This document shows positions 6,687 to 13,952 of a stretch of 16,680 nt of DNA, in pieces. The notes below the pieces were generated by a model, which was not told the origin of the DNA, searched no databases, and saw nothing but the letters and a program-made list of their open reading frames with translations. A program made the position numbers and the translations under genes. The number at the start of each line of letters is the position of its first letter. Position 1 is the first letter of the stretch. The stretch is from Flavobacteriaceae bacterium (GTDB lineage: Bacteria > Bacteroidota > Bacteroidia > Flavobacteriales > Flavobacteriaceae), in the NCBI GenBank assembly GCA_016780435.1, contig JADHLU010000005.1, positions 1 to 16,680 of the forward strand, in the 5' to 3' direction.

Positions 6687-9211
6687 AAAAAATGACTTTA
6701 CTGCTCTTCTCAGTGATGAGCCTTCTCAAATTAAGTGCACAGCAATATCCACAGAGAGCCAGTATACCACCCATTACTATTAGCGGTAAAGTTGTTGATA
6801 AAGAAACCGGCACCCCACTAGAGTACGCCACATTGGTGCTTCAGAGCGTTCGTTTTCCAGATCGCGTCACTGGGGGAATCACAGATATAGATGGCAAATT
6901 CAGCGTCGAAACCATGCCGGGGCTCTACAACGTTCGCGTAGAGTTCATTTCGTTCAACTCGTATACTCAAGACAATGTGCGCTTTTCGGAGAACACCGAT
7001 TTGGGAACCATCACCCTTGAAGCTGATGTGCAACAACTCGACAACGTCGAACTGGTGGCCGAGCGAACCACGGTAGAATTGAGACTCGACAAAAAGGTCT
7101 ACAACGTAGGTCAAGACCTTACGGTTAAGGGAGGAACAGTTACCGATGTATTAGACAATGTGCCTTCGGTCAGTGTTGACGTTGAAGGAAACATTGCGTT
7201 AAGAGGAAACGGAAGTGTGCAAATCTTGATAAATAGCAAACCTTCTGCCCTATCTGGTTTGAACACAGATGCGCTTCAGCAATTACCGGCAGACGCTATA
7301 GAACGGGTTGAAATCATTACGAACCCCTCAGCGCGATACGACGCCGAAGGATCAGCAGGGATTATCAATATTATTTTGAGGCAAGAAAAGACTAAGGGCG
7401 TCAACGGTTCTGCTACCGCTTATGTTGGGTCTCCTGAAAATACAGGCGGAAATCTAAACCTAAACCTAAGACGCAAATCGTTCAATTTATTCTCAAACAC
7501 CTCGTACCGCAAGACCAACTCTCCAGGAAATGGAACCACCGAACAGATTAATTACGATTTGGCTGGAACTGTTTTAAGCTATCAAAACGAAACCGGTCGA
7601 AACGACCGCTTGCGTGACGGATTTAACACCAATATTGGTTTAGAGCTTCTTTTCAATCAGAAAACTTCACTTACGCAGACCTTTTTCTATCGCACTCAAG
7701 AAGGCCAAAATATTAGCCGTACTGAATTTTTCAATTTCGATGCTGACTTTGTTCCGACCATTTCTCGACTGAGACTCAACATCGGAGACGAGACAGATAC
7801 CAATTACCAGTATGCGCTGAACTTTGTTAAAGACTTCGAGAAGAGCGGACACAAGTTCACCGCAGACTTTCAGTACTCTACAGGTGAAGAATTGGGAGAC
7901 AATAATATTGAAGAAACGGTCAACGAAGACAACTCCATTTTCGTGCCCTCTGAATACACCTTTACCGGTGAATCTCAGATAAACCGCCTGTTTCAATTCG
8001 ACTATGTACTGCCTTTAGGCGAAAAAGGTCAGGGACAATTCGAGGCCGGTTACCGAGGAACCTTTAACGACTTTTACACCGACTTTGAGTTTGAGATTCA
8101 GCAACTAGCGGGCGGACCGCTGGTGCGCAACCAAGAATTGAGCAACGAACTGGAGTACAAAGAATACGTGAATGCCGCTTATGTGCAGTTGGGTAGCAAA
8201 TTCAACAAATTCTCAGTCTTAGGTGGATTGCGCTATGAGGCCTCCGACATTCAGGTGAATTCGACCAGCGCTGTGCAAGAAAGTAGAAATGAGAAATTAT
8301 ACGACAATTGGTTTCCGTCACTCTTCTTAGGCTATGAAATCTCAGAAATGGAGCAATTTACCTTAAGCTATAGCAAGCGCTTGAGGCGTCCAAGGTCTTG
8401 GTTTATCAATCCGTTTATACGACGTAACAGCAACACAAATCTATTCAGCGGAAATCCCGACCTCGATCCGGCGTACACCGACGCCTTCGACCTAGGCTAC
8501 CTGAAGCGCTTCGGAAAATTCACCCTAAACACCTCGGTTTATTACAACCAAACTAGCGGCGTATTTCAATTCATTCAACGTGAGACGGGTGAAACGGTAC
8601 GTATAGAAAACCCTGATGGCGGCGTTGTAGAGGTGCCCGTACAGCTGCGCTCACCGATAAACCTAGCTTCTGAATACCGAACCGGAGGCGAGGTCACCAC
8701 TTCATTTGCACCAAAACGCGGCATGCGCTTTTCGTGGAACCTAAACCTGTTTCAGCAGGGCCTAGAGGGTGATTTCACCTACACCAATACCAATGGAGAA
8801 ACCATCGCTCAGGTTTTTGACACCGACAATTTTACCTGGTTCTCCAGAGTAAGTGCTCAATTTCCCTTACCCGGTAAAATTGACTTTCAGACCAATGCTT
8901 TTTACAATGGAAACTCAGTAAACCCTCAAGGGATCAACAAGGGAATTCTCTCGCTCAATCTGGCGATGAGTAAGCAAATTCTTAATGACAAAGGAGCGAT
9001 ATCTTTTAATGTAAGTGACTTGCTTAACAGCCGTAAACGCATATCAGAAACACGAACCGCTACGGTTTTTAGCGCCAGTGAGTTTCAATGGAGACAGCGA
9101 CAAGCGACCCTAACCTTTAGGTATCAATTCAACGAACAAGACAACAACCAACGTAGAAGACAACGCCAAGAAATGGGCGGCGAAGAAGACTTCGAATTTG
9201 GTACTCCTTAA
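6683..9211 (+). CDS. TonB-dependent receptor with carboxypeptidase-regulatory-like domain and outer-membrane beta-barrel
   Basis: Outer-membrane active-transport protein of 842 residues with a signal peptide (MKKMTLLLFSVMSLLKLSAQ). Domains in order: a CarboxypepD_reg-like beta domain at about 32-115 (ISGKVVDKETGTPLEYAT start), typical of Bacteroidota receptors; a plug at about 135-233 with VPSVSVDVEGNIALRGNG, INSKP and the EIITNPSARYDAEGSAGIINI block; and a long beta-barrel of alternating aromatic and polar residues to about 825. The barrel resembles the OMP_b-brl_3 type rather than SusC, no SusD gene follows, and no substrate can be deduced. The C-terminus is charged (RRRQRQEMGGEEDFEF) rather than ending in an aromatic residue. 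Its start overlaps the stop of the small secreted protein, so the pair is likely made together, perhaps with prfB. A strong hairpin terminator follows 11 bases after the stop. Family is confident; the transported compound is unknown. Confidence 0.92.
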   Translation: MKKMTLLLFSVMSLLKLSAQQYPQRASIPPITISGKVVDKETGTPLEYATLVLQSVRFPDRVTGGITDIDGKFSVETMPGLYNVRVEFISFNSYTQDNVRFSENTDLGTITLEADVQQLDNVELVAERTTVELRLDKKVYNVGQDLTVKGGTVTDVLDNVPSVSVDVEGNIALRGNGSVQILINSKPSALSGLNTDALQQLPADAIERVEIITNPSARYDAEGSAGIINIILRQEKTKGVNGSATAYVGSPENTGGNLNLNLRRKSFNLFSNTSYRKTNSPGNGTTEQINYDLAGTVLSYQNETGRNDRLRDGFNTNIGLELLFNQKTSLTQTFFYRTQEGQNISRTEFFNFDADFVPTISRLRLNIGDETDTNYQYALNFVKDFEKSGHKFTADFQYSTGEELGDNNIEETVNEDNSIFVPSEYTFTGESQINRLFQFDYVLPLGEKGQGQFEAGYRGTFNDFYTDFEFEIQQLAGGPLVRNQELSNELEYKEYVNAAYVQLGSKFNKFSVLGGLRYEASDIQVNSTSAVQESRNEKLYDNWFPSLFLGYEISEMEQFTLSYSKRLRRPRSWFINPFIRRNSNTNLFSGNPDLDPAYTDAFDLGYLKRFGKFTLNTSVYYNQTSGVFQFIQRETGETVRIENPDGGVVEVPVQLRSPINLASEYRTGGEVTTSFAPKRGMRFSWNLNLFQQGLEGDFTYTNTNGETIAQVFDTDNFTWFSRVSAQFPLPGKIDFQTNAFYNGNSVNPQGINKGILSLNLAMSKQILNDKGAISFNVSDLLNSRKRISETRTATVFSASEFQWRQRQATLTFRYQFNEQDNNQRRRQRQEMGGEEDFEFGTP

Positions 9212-9221
9212 AACCAAACGG

Positions 9222-9268
9222 TCACCAACAAAAAAGTCACGCTTATGGCGTGACTTTTTTGTTGGTGA
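9222..9268. terminator. Bidirectional intrinsic terminator, perfect 21-bp stem
   Basis: The arms 9222-9242 and 9248-9268 are perfect reverse complements around the loop TTATG. The stem carries an A6 run on the left arm and a T6 run on the right arm, so it can end transcription in both directions. It lies between the receptor gene (plus, ends 9211) and the small membrane gene (minus, ends 9282), exactly where two convergent units need it. Confidence 0.85.
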
Positions 9269-9281
9269 TAAAATATAAAGA

Positions 9282-9452
9282 CTACTGGTCTACAGACTCT
9301 TTAGCTTTTCTTTTTTCTTTCAAAAACTCGATTAAGCTACCTGTAATCCAATAGGGGATTACAAAGGTTAATAAGAATATCATCAACCAAAAACCAATGG
9401 TCAAGATGGTTAGAAAGGCAATAAAACCGAGATATTGATCAAATTCAATCAT
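9282..9452 (-). CDS. Small membrane protein, 56 residues, unknown function
   Basis: The reverse strand has an ATG at 9452 and a TAG at 9282-9284, giving 56 residues. After MIEFDQYLGF comes a hydrophobic segment at about 9-32 (ending near WLMIFLLTFV), then PYWITGSLIEFL and a charged tail (KEKRKAKESVDQ), which looks like a single membrane helix with a cytoplasmic basic/acidic end. Hydrophobic core followed by an abrupt charged tail is typical of a real small membrane protein and unlikely by chance. It ends 14 bases from the receptor terminator and fills most of the receptor-fumC gap. A weak promoter candidate, TTG, 21 bases, then TATCTTCA (9471-9478), stands upstream on the same strand. I do not recognise a named family; the function is unknown. 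Confidence 0.65.
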   Translation of the reverse strand: MIEFDQYLGFIAFLTILTIGFWLMIFLLTFVIPYWITGSLIEFLKEKRKAKESVDQ

Positions 9453-9517
9453 AACACTTCAATTACATGGTGAAGATAAGATGAATTGAGTCTACACTAC
9501 AAGTCATTAGCTATTTT

Positions 9518-9552
9518 TTTGAAGCCTCACTAGGCATTGATACGTACATTTG
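9518..9552 (+). promoter_or_regulatory. Promoter of fumC, Bacteroidota type
   Basis: TTTG at 9518-9521 and TACATTTG at 9545-9552 are separated by 23 bases, matching the Bacteroidota pattern of a TTTG/TTG -33 element, a 17-23 base spacer and TAnnTTTG. The fumC ATG follows 17 bases downstream of the -7 box. It is the best-formed promoter in the window. Confidence 0.6.
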
Positions 9553-9568
9553 TAGACAAATTTTGGTT

Positions 9569-10963
9569 ATGAACTACAGAGTTGAAAAAGACACTATGGG
9601 CGAAGTAAAGGTGCCCGCAGAGGCCTATTGGGGGGCACAAACCCAACGGTCCATCAATAACTTCAAAATTGGCCCTTCAGCCTCTATGCCCATAGAAATC
9701 ATCAGAGGCTTCGCCGTGCTAAAAAAGGCTGCGGCTTTTACAAACGCAGATCTAGGCGTTTTAAGCACTCAAAAACGCGATCTAATTGCACAGGTTTGCG
9801 ATGAAATTCTCGAGGGCCGACTTGACGATCAATTTCCGCTCGTTACTTGGCAGACTGGATCAGGAACGCAGAGCAACATGAATGTGAATGAGGTTATCGC
9901 AAACAGAGCACATGTACTTGAGGGTCATGTTTTGGGAGAAGGAGAGCGCAGTTTGAGCCCGAATGACGATGTGAACAAATCACAGTCTTCGAACGACACC
10001 TTTCCAACAGCTATGCATATTGCCTGCTATGACAAGCTCGTTAATCACACCCTACCCGCAGTTACGGCACTAAAAAATACCTTTCAGCAAAAAAGCTCCG
10101 CATTTCAATCGGTAGTAAAAATCGGGCGAACCCACCTTATGGATGCTACCCCATTGACCCTTGGGCAAGAATTCTCAGGCTATGTAGCTCAGCTTAGCTT
10201 TGGAATAAAAGCAGCCGAAAACAGCCTAGACCATTTGGCTCAACTCGCTTTAGGCGGAACGGCTGTAGGAACGGGACTCAATACCCCAAGCGGGTATGCC
10301 CCATTAGTAGCAGAATATATCGCTAAGTTCACCAATCTTCCTTTTGTGACGGCTGCCAATAAATTCGAAGCCTTAGCTGCGCACGACGCCATAGTAGAAT
10401 CTCATTCAAGCTTAAAACAACTGGCTGTTTCGCTCAATAAAATCGCAAACGACATACGCCTAATGGCCTCTGGTCCGCGATCGGGAATTGGAGAATTACT
10501 CATCCCTGCAAATGAGCCGGGTAGTTCAATTATGCCCGGAAAGGTTAATCCTACACAATCGGAAGCCCTTACTATGGTTTGCGCTCAAGTAATGGGTAAT
10601 GATATGGCCATCACCATTGGAGGAACTCAAGGACATTATGAATTAAATGTGTTTAAACCACTCATGGCCGCTAACTTTTTACAGTCAGCCCAACTATTAG
10701 GGGATGCAGCTTTAAGCTTTGATGAACACTGCGCTAGAGGTATAGAACCCAATACCAAGCGCATAGAAGAGTTAGTCAATAATTCGCTGATGTTAGTAAC
10801 GGCCTTGAATCCAAAGATCGGCTACTACAAGGCAGCAGAAATTGCTAATGCGGCCCATCAAAACGGCACTACCCTTAAAGAAGAGGCGGTAAGGTTGGGG
10901 TACCTGAGCGCTGAAGAATACGATGCTTGGGTTAAGCCTGAACAGATGACTGGATCGCTCTAA
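9569..10963 (+). CDS. fumC: Class II fumarate hydratase
   Basis: Catalyses reversible hydration of fumarate to malate in the TCA cycle, as a soluble, iron-free homotetramer. The 464-residue length is usual. Conserved blocks: [14 protein letters not shown] (97-110), [11 protein letters not shown] (140-150), [16 protein letters not shown] (186-201, catalytic His189) and the superfamily signature [11 protein letters not shown] (318-328, catalytic serine in the SS pair). These are characteristic of FumC, and aspartase and argininosuccinate lyase are less likely because of the overall FumC-type N-terminus ([20 protein letters not shown]). A TTG at 9563 would add two residues, but ATG 9569 gives the family's usual start [13 protein letters not shown] and fits the promoter spacing. 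The gene stands alone between its own promoter and a terminator. Confidence 0.97.
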   Translation: MNYRVEKDTMGEVKVPAEAYWGAQTQRSINNFKIGPSASMPIEIIRGFAVLKKAAAFTNADLGVLSTQKRDLIAQVCDEILEGRLDDQFPLVTWQTGSGTQSNMNVNEVIANRAHVLEGHVLGEGERSLSPNDDVNKSQSSNDTFPTAMHIACYDKLVNHTLPAVTALKNTFQQKSSAFQSVVKIGRTHLMDATPLTLGQEFSGYVAQLSFGIKAAENSLDHLAQLALGGTAVGTGLNTPSGYAPLVAEYIAKFTNLPFVTAANKFEALAAHDAIVESHSSLKQLAVSLNKIANDIRLMASGPRSGIGELLIPANEPGSSIMPGKVNPTQSEALTMVCAQVMGNDMAITIGGTQGHYELNVFKPLMAANFLQSAQLLGDAALSFDEHCARGIEPNTKRIEELVNNSLMLVTALNPKIGYYKAAEIANAAHQNGTTLKEEAVRLGYLSAEEYDAWVKPEQMTGSL

Positions 10964-10984
10964 GGGAGCCAAAATGCGTACACA

Positions 10985-11015
10985 AAAAAAGGCCCCGCAA
11001 TGCGAGGCCTTTTTT
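10985..11015. terminator. Bidirectional intrinsic terminator between fumC and the coiled-coil gene
   Basis: Arms 10985-10998 and 11002-11015 pair with one C-A mismatch around the loop AAT; the GGCC/CGC part is the GC stem and the flanks are A6 and T6 runs. It begins 22 bases after the fumC stop and ends 23 bases before the stop of the convergent minus-strand gene, so it can serve both. Confidence 0.85.
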
Positions 11016-11037
11016 GTTGGTAAGACTTAGAAACTAC

Positions 11038-11910
11038 TTATTTCAAGAAGAACTTTGAGGTTCCAATCAGTTCTAAATCATTATCGTATATGTTAACCAT
11101 GTAGTTTCCTTTAGGGAAATCATTTCCAGCATTCTCCACATAATCACAAACATCTAGTGTTTGATTTTCATAATAGAAGGCAGTCACTTTACTCACTTTA
11201 AGCGAGCGGTTATTAACTGTAACCGACTCTGAATTACCTATAAGTGCACCATCTGGGCCCATAACCTCAACAAAGAAGTTCTTGTCTCCGGCCTTAGTTA
11301 CGGCGTTGTCTCTTACGGTGAAACAAATTTTGAAATTATCTGCTCTCTTAGCTCGTTTAACTGATTTAAAGTCTCCGTTGTTTTTAACACGTACGGCTTG
11401 AACATCAAGGGCATCTAGTTTAAGCTGAGCAGCGATTCTATTTTCTTGCTCTAAAATGATGTTTTGCTGAACAATAGAATCATTCAAAGCGGCAACGCGC
11501 TCTAATTCTTGTTGCGTTTTATCGTTCAACGACTTCAAGGCTAAATTACTAGCAGTCAAAGAGTCAAGACGTGCCATAAGGGTTTCACGCTCTTTGCGCA
11601 ACTGATAAACCTGACCGCGAAAACGCATTAAAGTGGCTACATCTGCTTTTAAAGAAGATACAGAGTCTATGTAGTTGGCGATCTCGCTTCTTGCGGCTAA
11701 TAATTCCTCGCTGAGCGCATTGTTTTCTAGAATAGACTTGTCGTAATCAGACTTAAGCCCTTCTAACTCTTCGATTACCGCTGCTTTTTCAGCATTTAAA
11801 GCCTCCTCGGTATTTTTACCACTGATATAAAGGCTGATTGCGAAAGCTGCTGCAGCAACAAAGAGGACTCCTAGAATCGCTGGCAACGCTTTAGACTGGT
11901 TTTTTTCCAT
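11038..11910 (-). CDS. Membrane-anchored coiled-coil protein, unknown function
   Basis: A 290-residue protein of three parts. Residues about 10-30 (LPAILGVLFVAAAAFAISLY) form one hydrophobic helix, either a membrane anchor or an uncleaved signal. Residues about 34-165 are a heptad-like, Glu/Leu/Lys-rich coiled coil with little Pro or Gly. Residues about 170-290 look like a beta-rich globular domain (KICFTVRDNAVTKAG, FFVEVMGPDGALIGN, KGNYMVNIYDNDLELIG) with two cysteines, Cys196 and Cys255. The protein is probably anchored in the inner membrane with the coiled coil and C-terminal domain outside the cytoplasm, though the topology is inferred. Similar proteins are sometimes labelled chromosome-partitioning only because of the coiled coil, and nothing here supports that. 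It follows ettA on the same strand but has its own promoter-like sequence. Function unknown. Confidence 0.8.
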   Translation of the reverse strand: MEKNQSKALPAILGVLFVAAAAFAISLYISGKNTEEALNAEKAAVIEELEGLKSDYDKSILENNALSEELLAARSEIANYIDSVSSLKADVATLMRFRGQVYQLRKERETLMARLDSLTASNLALKSLNDKTQQELERVAALNDSIVQQNIILEQENRIAAQLKLDALDVQAVRVKNNGDFKSVKRAKRADNFKICFTVRDNAVTKAGDKNFFVEVMGPDGALIGNSESVTVNNRSLKVSKVTAFYYENQTLDVCDYVENAGNDFPKGNYMVNIYDNDLELIGTSKFFLK

Positions 11911-11945
11911 AATTAAGATCTTAAGATAGGTTTTGTTAACAGGTG

Positions 11946-11977
11946 CAAATATAGGGTGATTTCGAGCAAAACCACAA
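11946..11977 (-). promoter_or_regulatory. Promoter of the coiled-coil gene
   Basis: On the reverse strand TTG (11975-11977) is followed after 21 bases by TATATTTG (11946-11953), matching the Bacteroidota -33 / TAnnTTTG pattern. The start codon at 11910 lies 35 bases downstream. The element begins 11 bases after the ettA stop codon. Confidence 0.6.
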
Positions 11978-11988
11978 GAATACAGCGG

Positions 11989-13680
11989 CTAACGTGTCAG
12001 TTTTTTGTACTTGATACGGGTCGGATTGAGATCTTTACCCAATCGTTTTCGTTTGTTTTCTTCGTACTCAGAAAAAGAACCTTCGAAGAAATATACCGAT
12101 GAGTTTCCTTCAAAGGCTAAAATATGAGTACAAATTCGGTCTAAAAACCAACGGTCATGCGAAATAACCACTGCACAACCGGCAAAGTTCTCTAAGCCTT
12201 CCTCTAGAGCCCTTAATGTATTGACATCTAAGTCATTAGTTGGCTCATCTAAAAGTAATACATTACCCTCTTCTTTTAAGGTCATCGCCAGATGAAGTCG
12301 ATTTCGCTCCCCTCCCGACAACAGCTTGACTTTCTTATTTTGCTCACTTCCCGAAAAGTTGAAGCGACTTAAGTAGGCTCTTGAGTTCACTTCGCGCTGC
12401 CCCATCATGATGAGTTCTTGACCCTCTGAAAAGTTTTCCCAAATAGATTTTTCGCGATCTATAGACGAATGCGCTTGATCAACATAAGCGATTTTAGCGG
12501 TTTCACCAACGCTAAATGTTCCAGTATCAGGCTCTAGTTCTGACATGATCATTCGAAACAAGGTGGTTTTACCTGCTCCGTTTGGACCGATGACACCAAC
12601 GATTCCTGCTTGAGGAAGCTTAAAGCTCAACCCCTCATAAAGCAACTTATCTCCAAATGCCTTAGAAATGTCAACCGCTTCTAAGACATTGGTTCCCAGT
12701 CGCGGACCATTGGGAATGTAAATTTCCAATCGCTCCTCGAGTTGTTTCTGATCTTGATTCAGCAGCTTGTCGTAGTTGTTGAGACGAGCCTTTTGCTTAG
12801 TCTGCCTTCCTTTGGCGCCTTGTCTGACCCACTCTAATTCGCGTTCAAGGGTTTTTTGACGCTTGCTTGCCTGCTTACTCTCTTGGGCTAATCGTTTAGA
12901 TTTCTGATCTAGCCATGAAGAGTAATTACCTTTCCACGGTATACCCTCGCCTCTATCTAGTTCAAGGATCCATCCGGCCACATTGTCTAAGAAATAACGG
13001 TCGTGGGTTACCGCAATGACCGTTCCTTTATAGCGGGCAAGGTGTTCTTCAAGCCACAGCACCGATTCGGCATCAAGGTGGTTTGTTGGCTCATCTAACA
13101 GTAATACATCGGGCTCTTTCAATAGTAAGCGACAAAGGGCCACGCGTCGCCGCTCTCCACCACTGAGTACATTAATGGGTATGTCGGGTTCTGGAGTGCG
13201 CAAGGCATCCATGGCAATGGCTAGCTTGGTATCTAATTCCCAGGCATTTAAGGCGTCAATTTGATCTTGCAGCTTAGCTTGCTCATCCATGAGTTTCTGC
13301 ATCTTCTCGGCATCTTCGTAAACCTCGGGCTGACCGAATAAATCATTGATTTCGTTATAGCGATCGAGCACAGCTACCGTTTCGGCAACCCCCTCTTTAA
13401 CGATCTCGATGACCGTTTTGGTTTCGTCTAGTTGGGGTTCTTGTTCGAGATAGCCCACAGAGTAGCCCGGAGAAAACACCACATCGCCCCTAAAATTGGT
13501 ATCTACACCTGCTATAATCTTGAGCAGGGTTGATTTTCCAGACCCATTTAACCCCAAAATACCAATCTTGGCTCCGTAGAAGAAGCTCAAATAAATATTG
13601 TTCAACACTGGGGTGTTCGCGTTGGTAAAGGTCTTGGTGACCCCCGTCATCGAGAAGATTACTTTTTTATCGTCTGACAT
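11989..13680 (-). CDS. ettA: Energy-dependent translational throttle protein EttA (ABC-F ATPase)
   Basis: Soluble ABC-F protein with two ATPase domains and no membrane segments; EttA binds the ribosomal E site and gates the first steps of elongation according to ATP/ADP level. The 563 residues match EttA closely. Domain 1: Walker A GLNGSGKS (43-50), signature LSGGERRR (172-179), Walker B DVLLLDEPTNHLDAES (191-206). The linker (about 240-325) contains DRGEGIPWKGNYSSW and ELEWVRQGAKGRQTKQKARL, segments diagnostic of EttA among ABC-F paralogues. Domain 2: Walker A GPNGAGKTT (365-373), signature LSGGERNR (454-461), Walker B NVLLLDEPTNDLD (473-485), then SHDRWFLDRICTHIL. The C-terminus (PTRIKYKKL) also matches. 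A 58-residue membrane protein gene ends 11 bases upstream on the same strand, so the two likely form one unit. No antibiotic-resistance-type long interdomain linker is present. No terminator is seen after its stop. Confidence 0.95.
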   Translation of the reverse strand: MSDDKKVIFSMTGVTKTFTNANTPVLNNIYLSFFYGAKIGILGLNGSGKSTLLKIIAGVDTNFRGDVVFSPGYSVGYLEQEPQLDETKTVIEIVKEGVAETVAVLDRYNEINDLFGQPEVYEDAEKMQKLMDEQAKLQDQIDALNAWELDTKLAIAMDALRTPEPDIPINVLSGGERRRVALCRLLLKEPDVLLLDEPTNHLDAESVLWLEEHLARYKGTVIAVTHDRYFLDNVAGWILELDRGEGIPWKGNYSSWLDQKSKRLAQESKQASKRQKTLERELEWVRQGAKGRQTKQKARLNNYDKLLNQDQKQLEERLEIYIPNGPRLGTNVLEAVDISKAFGDKLLYEGLSFKLPQAGIVGVIGPNGAGKTTLFRMIMSELEPDTGTFSVGETAKIAYVDQAHSSIDREKSIWENFSEGQELIMMGQREVNSRAYLSRFNFSGSEQNKKVKLLSGGERNRLHLAMTLKEEGNVLLLDEPTNDLDVNTLRALEEGLENFAGCAVVISHDRWFLDRICTHILAFEGNSSVYFFEGSFSEYEENKRKRLGKDLNPTRIKYKKLTR

Positions 13681-13691
13681 GTTTCTGTGAA

Positions 13692-13868
13692 TTAAACTCT
13701 TCCTTTTAGCGCATTAAACACCCATGCTATGGCGAAGAAACCAATACCTACTGTAGCAAAACCCCAACCGGCTACTTCATCGTATTTGAAAGCAGCTAGC
13801 GCCAAAAGAACGAGGCCCATGAGTATCATCAAAAAGGTGGCGTACGCCAAGACTGTGTTTTTATTCAT
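13692..13868 (-). CDS. Small two-helix membrane protein upstream of ettA (CAL67264-like)
   Basis: The reverse strand reads ATG at 13868 to TAA at 13692-13694, giving 58 residues. It has a short polar start (MNKNTVLAYA), a hydrophobic helix at about 8-27, a loop with KYDEVAGWG (28-36), a second hydrophobic helix at about 37-52 and a basic end (NALKGRV). The TAA lies 11 bases before the ettA ATG on the same strand, indicating co-transcription. From memory it resembles the small flavobacterial membrane family labelled CAL67264, found beside ABC-F genes; I could not verify this. Function unknown, perhaps related to its ettA context, but that is speculation. Start confidence is good because an in-frame stop (TAA) sits directly upstream. 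Confidence 0.72.
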   Translation of the reverse strand: MNKNTVLAYATFLMILMGLVLLALAAFKYDEVAGWGFATVGIGFFAIAWVFNALKGRV

Positions 13869-13952
13869 GATTTAAGTAGCACTGTGTGTGGCGGTAAAGG
13901 TCGTAAAAATGGATCAATTAATCGTAAATTGCAGAGGCAATTGAAGATAGAG

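Noticed and set aside
6818..7114. Open frame of 98 codons on the minus strand inside the receptor's N-terminal domain
   Set aside because: It lies opposite the carboxypeptidase-regulatory and plug regions, whose family motifs explain the sequence.
7667..7996. Open frame of 109 codons on the minus strand inside the TonB receptor gene
   Set aside because: It is antisense to a strongly conserved barrel region, shows no recognisable domain and no promoter or start signal; it is a shadow of the real gene.
11911..11988. Possible terminator after ettA
   Set aside because: I found no GC hairpin followed by T residues; the region is better explained as the promoter of the next gene.
13884..13952. 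Extension of the carboxyltransferase to a GTG start
   Set aside because: The extra 23 residues are basic and low in family similarity; ATG 13953 gives a normal family N-terminus.
13869..13952. Promoter for the carboxyltransferase gene (TAAATTGC near 13925)
   Set aside because: It does not fit the TAnnTTTG spacing and lacks a -33 element; too weak to list as a feature.
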